Shown one piece after another: positions 33,258 through 33,703 of a DNA stretch of 33,703 bases; positions within the stretch are counted from its first letter, which is position 1; the number at the start of each line of letters is the position of its first letter. The DNA is taken from assembly GCA_011053245.1 (NCBI GenBank), contig DRGS01000185.1, positions 1 to 33,703 on the forward strand, in the 5' to 3' direction. The position numbers and the translations under genes are program-made. The notes under the pieces were generated by a model. The model was not told where the DNA came from. It searched no databases and saw nothing but the letters and a program-made list of their open reading frames with translations. The DNA comes from Phycisphaerales bacterium (GTDB lineage Bacteria; Planctomycetota; Phycisphaerae; Sedimentisphaerales; Anaerohalosphaeraceae).

Positions 33258-33703
33258 ATGGCTAATCAGTTGACATCTCTAACGAAATTCACCGAGGAAC
33301 TGTTCCGGTACGCTTACATGTTACTTCCGTGGTTTGCAAAGAATTTCACCGAATACAAATATAGGGTCAATCAGTATGACAAGGTCATAGAGATCCTTGA
33401 TGTACTCAAAAAGGATAGACACCCGTTCTTCGGTGACAACGCCGAACTTCAAGAGGCCAATGCCGAGTTGGAGTTGTTTTACGATAGCCTGGCTCCTGAC
33501 GGTAATGTAAAAGCCAATGCCGATGCGATGGCCCATTACAGGCAGGCATGGAAACTCGCCTATTCGAAAAGGCAAGTTTTGCAGCTTCGCGGCCATGAAT
33601 CAAAAATGATGACATATTTCCATGAAGTCATCAGCGGCGCCGGCCATGTTCACCTTGCCGAGCTTCAGTCCATGGCACGCGTTGTCGGCAAGGACGTTAT
33701 AGG
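33258..33703 (+). CDS. Unidentified protein, 5' part only
   Basis: An open frame starts at ATG 33258 and continues for 148 codons to the window edge without a stop. The product is helical and soluble with 'LFRYAYMLLPWFAKNFTEYK', 'LQEANAELELFYDSLAPDGN' and 'HYRQAWKLAYSKRQVLQL'. I do not recognise a family. Codon use matches the neighbouring TPR gene and the spacing is short, so it is probably a real gene in the same unit. The 3' end is missing. Confidence 0.72.
   Translation, partial: MANQLTSLTKFTEELFRYAYMLLPWFAKNFTEYKYRVNQYDKVIEILDVLKKDRHPFFGDNAELQEANAELELFYDSLAPDGNVKANADAMAHYRQAWKLAYSKRQVLQLRGHESKMMTYFHEVISGAGHVHLAELQSMARVVGKDVI

Overview
The window looks like chromosomal DNA of a Planctomycetota bacterium, most likely class Phycisphaerae. 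The main pointers are a PEP-CTERM secreted protein (26489-27235), a secreted protein whose C-terminal anchor has the P-A-P-G-A form (21651-22349), a planctomycete-style dockerin-like module fused to an FGE-sulfatase domain (24951-26072), and frequent TTG/GTG starts. Assignment to a lower rank is inference.

Left part (1-12131, all + strand). The 3' end of a DUF4177-like gene is followed by an overlapping DUF2092/DUF6515 envelope pair. Then comes a long co-directional run: a DapA-superfamily aldolase/lyase, a BASS-type transporter, a SulP transporter with STAS domain, two DUF202 membrane proteins, a patatin-like lipoprotein, an MFS transporter with a HEAT-repeat tail, and an OprB-type porin. 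Short gaps and start/stop overlaps suggest an operon for moving a small, probably anionic or carbohydrate-like, compound across both membranes and processing it. The substrate cannot be read from the sequence.

Middle (12132-18381). This is a visibly AT-richer accessory island with signs of decay. On the - strand it carries a two-gene restriction-modification system: an Eco57I-type N6-adenine methylase of 1093 aa and a translationally coupled PD-(D/E)XK nuclease of 223 aa, with a strong promoter. The flanks hold remnants: the C-terminus of a tyrosine recombinase, a frameshifted membrane protein, the N-terminus of what looks like a phage terminase small subunit, the C-terminus of its upstream partner, a tRNA T-arm-like fragment, and a 0.4-kb repeat cluster that breaks the terminase-like gene. 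An intact tRNA-Pro(CGG) with its own promoter closes the island.

Right part (18382-33703). This is housekeeping and signalling DNA. rpsO has a structured leader of the kind S15 uses for autoregulation. It is followed by pnp with a clear terminator and a cold-shock protein with a basic tail. A choice-of-anchor-type secreted protein is cut from its sorting signal by an in-frame TAG. A histidine kinase/NtrC-type regulator pair comes next. Two secreted-protein genes then follow, preceded by near-duplicate promoter regions. A - strand operon encodes a soluble histidine kinase and two CNNM/CorC-type proteins. Divergent from it lie a small Gly-rich protein, a single-domain response regulator, a TPR protein and the start of an unidentified gene that runs off the edge.

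The best candidates for something new are the split restriction-modification pair in a decayed phage-like island, the transporter/patatin/MFS-HEAT operon, the paired duplicated promoters, and the amber-separated sorting signal.
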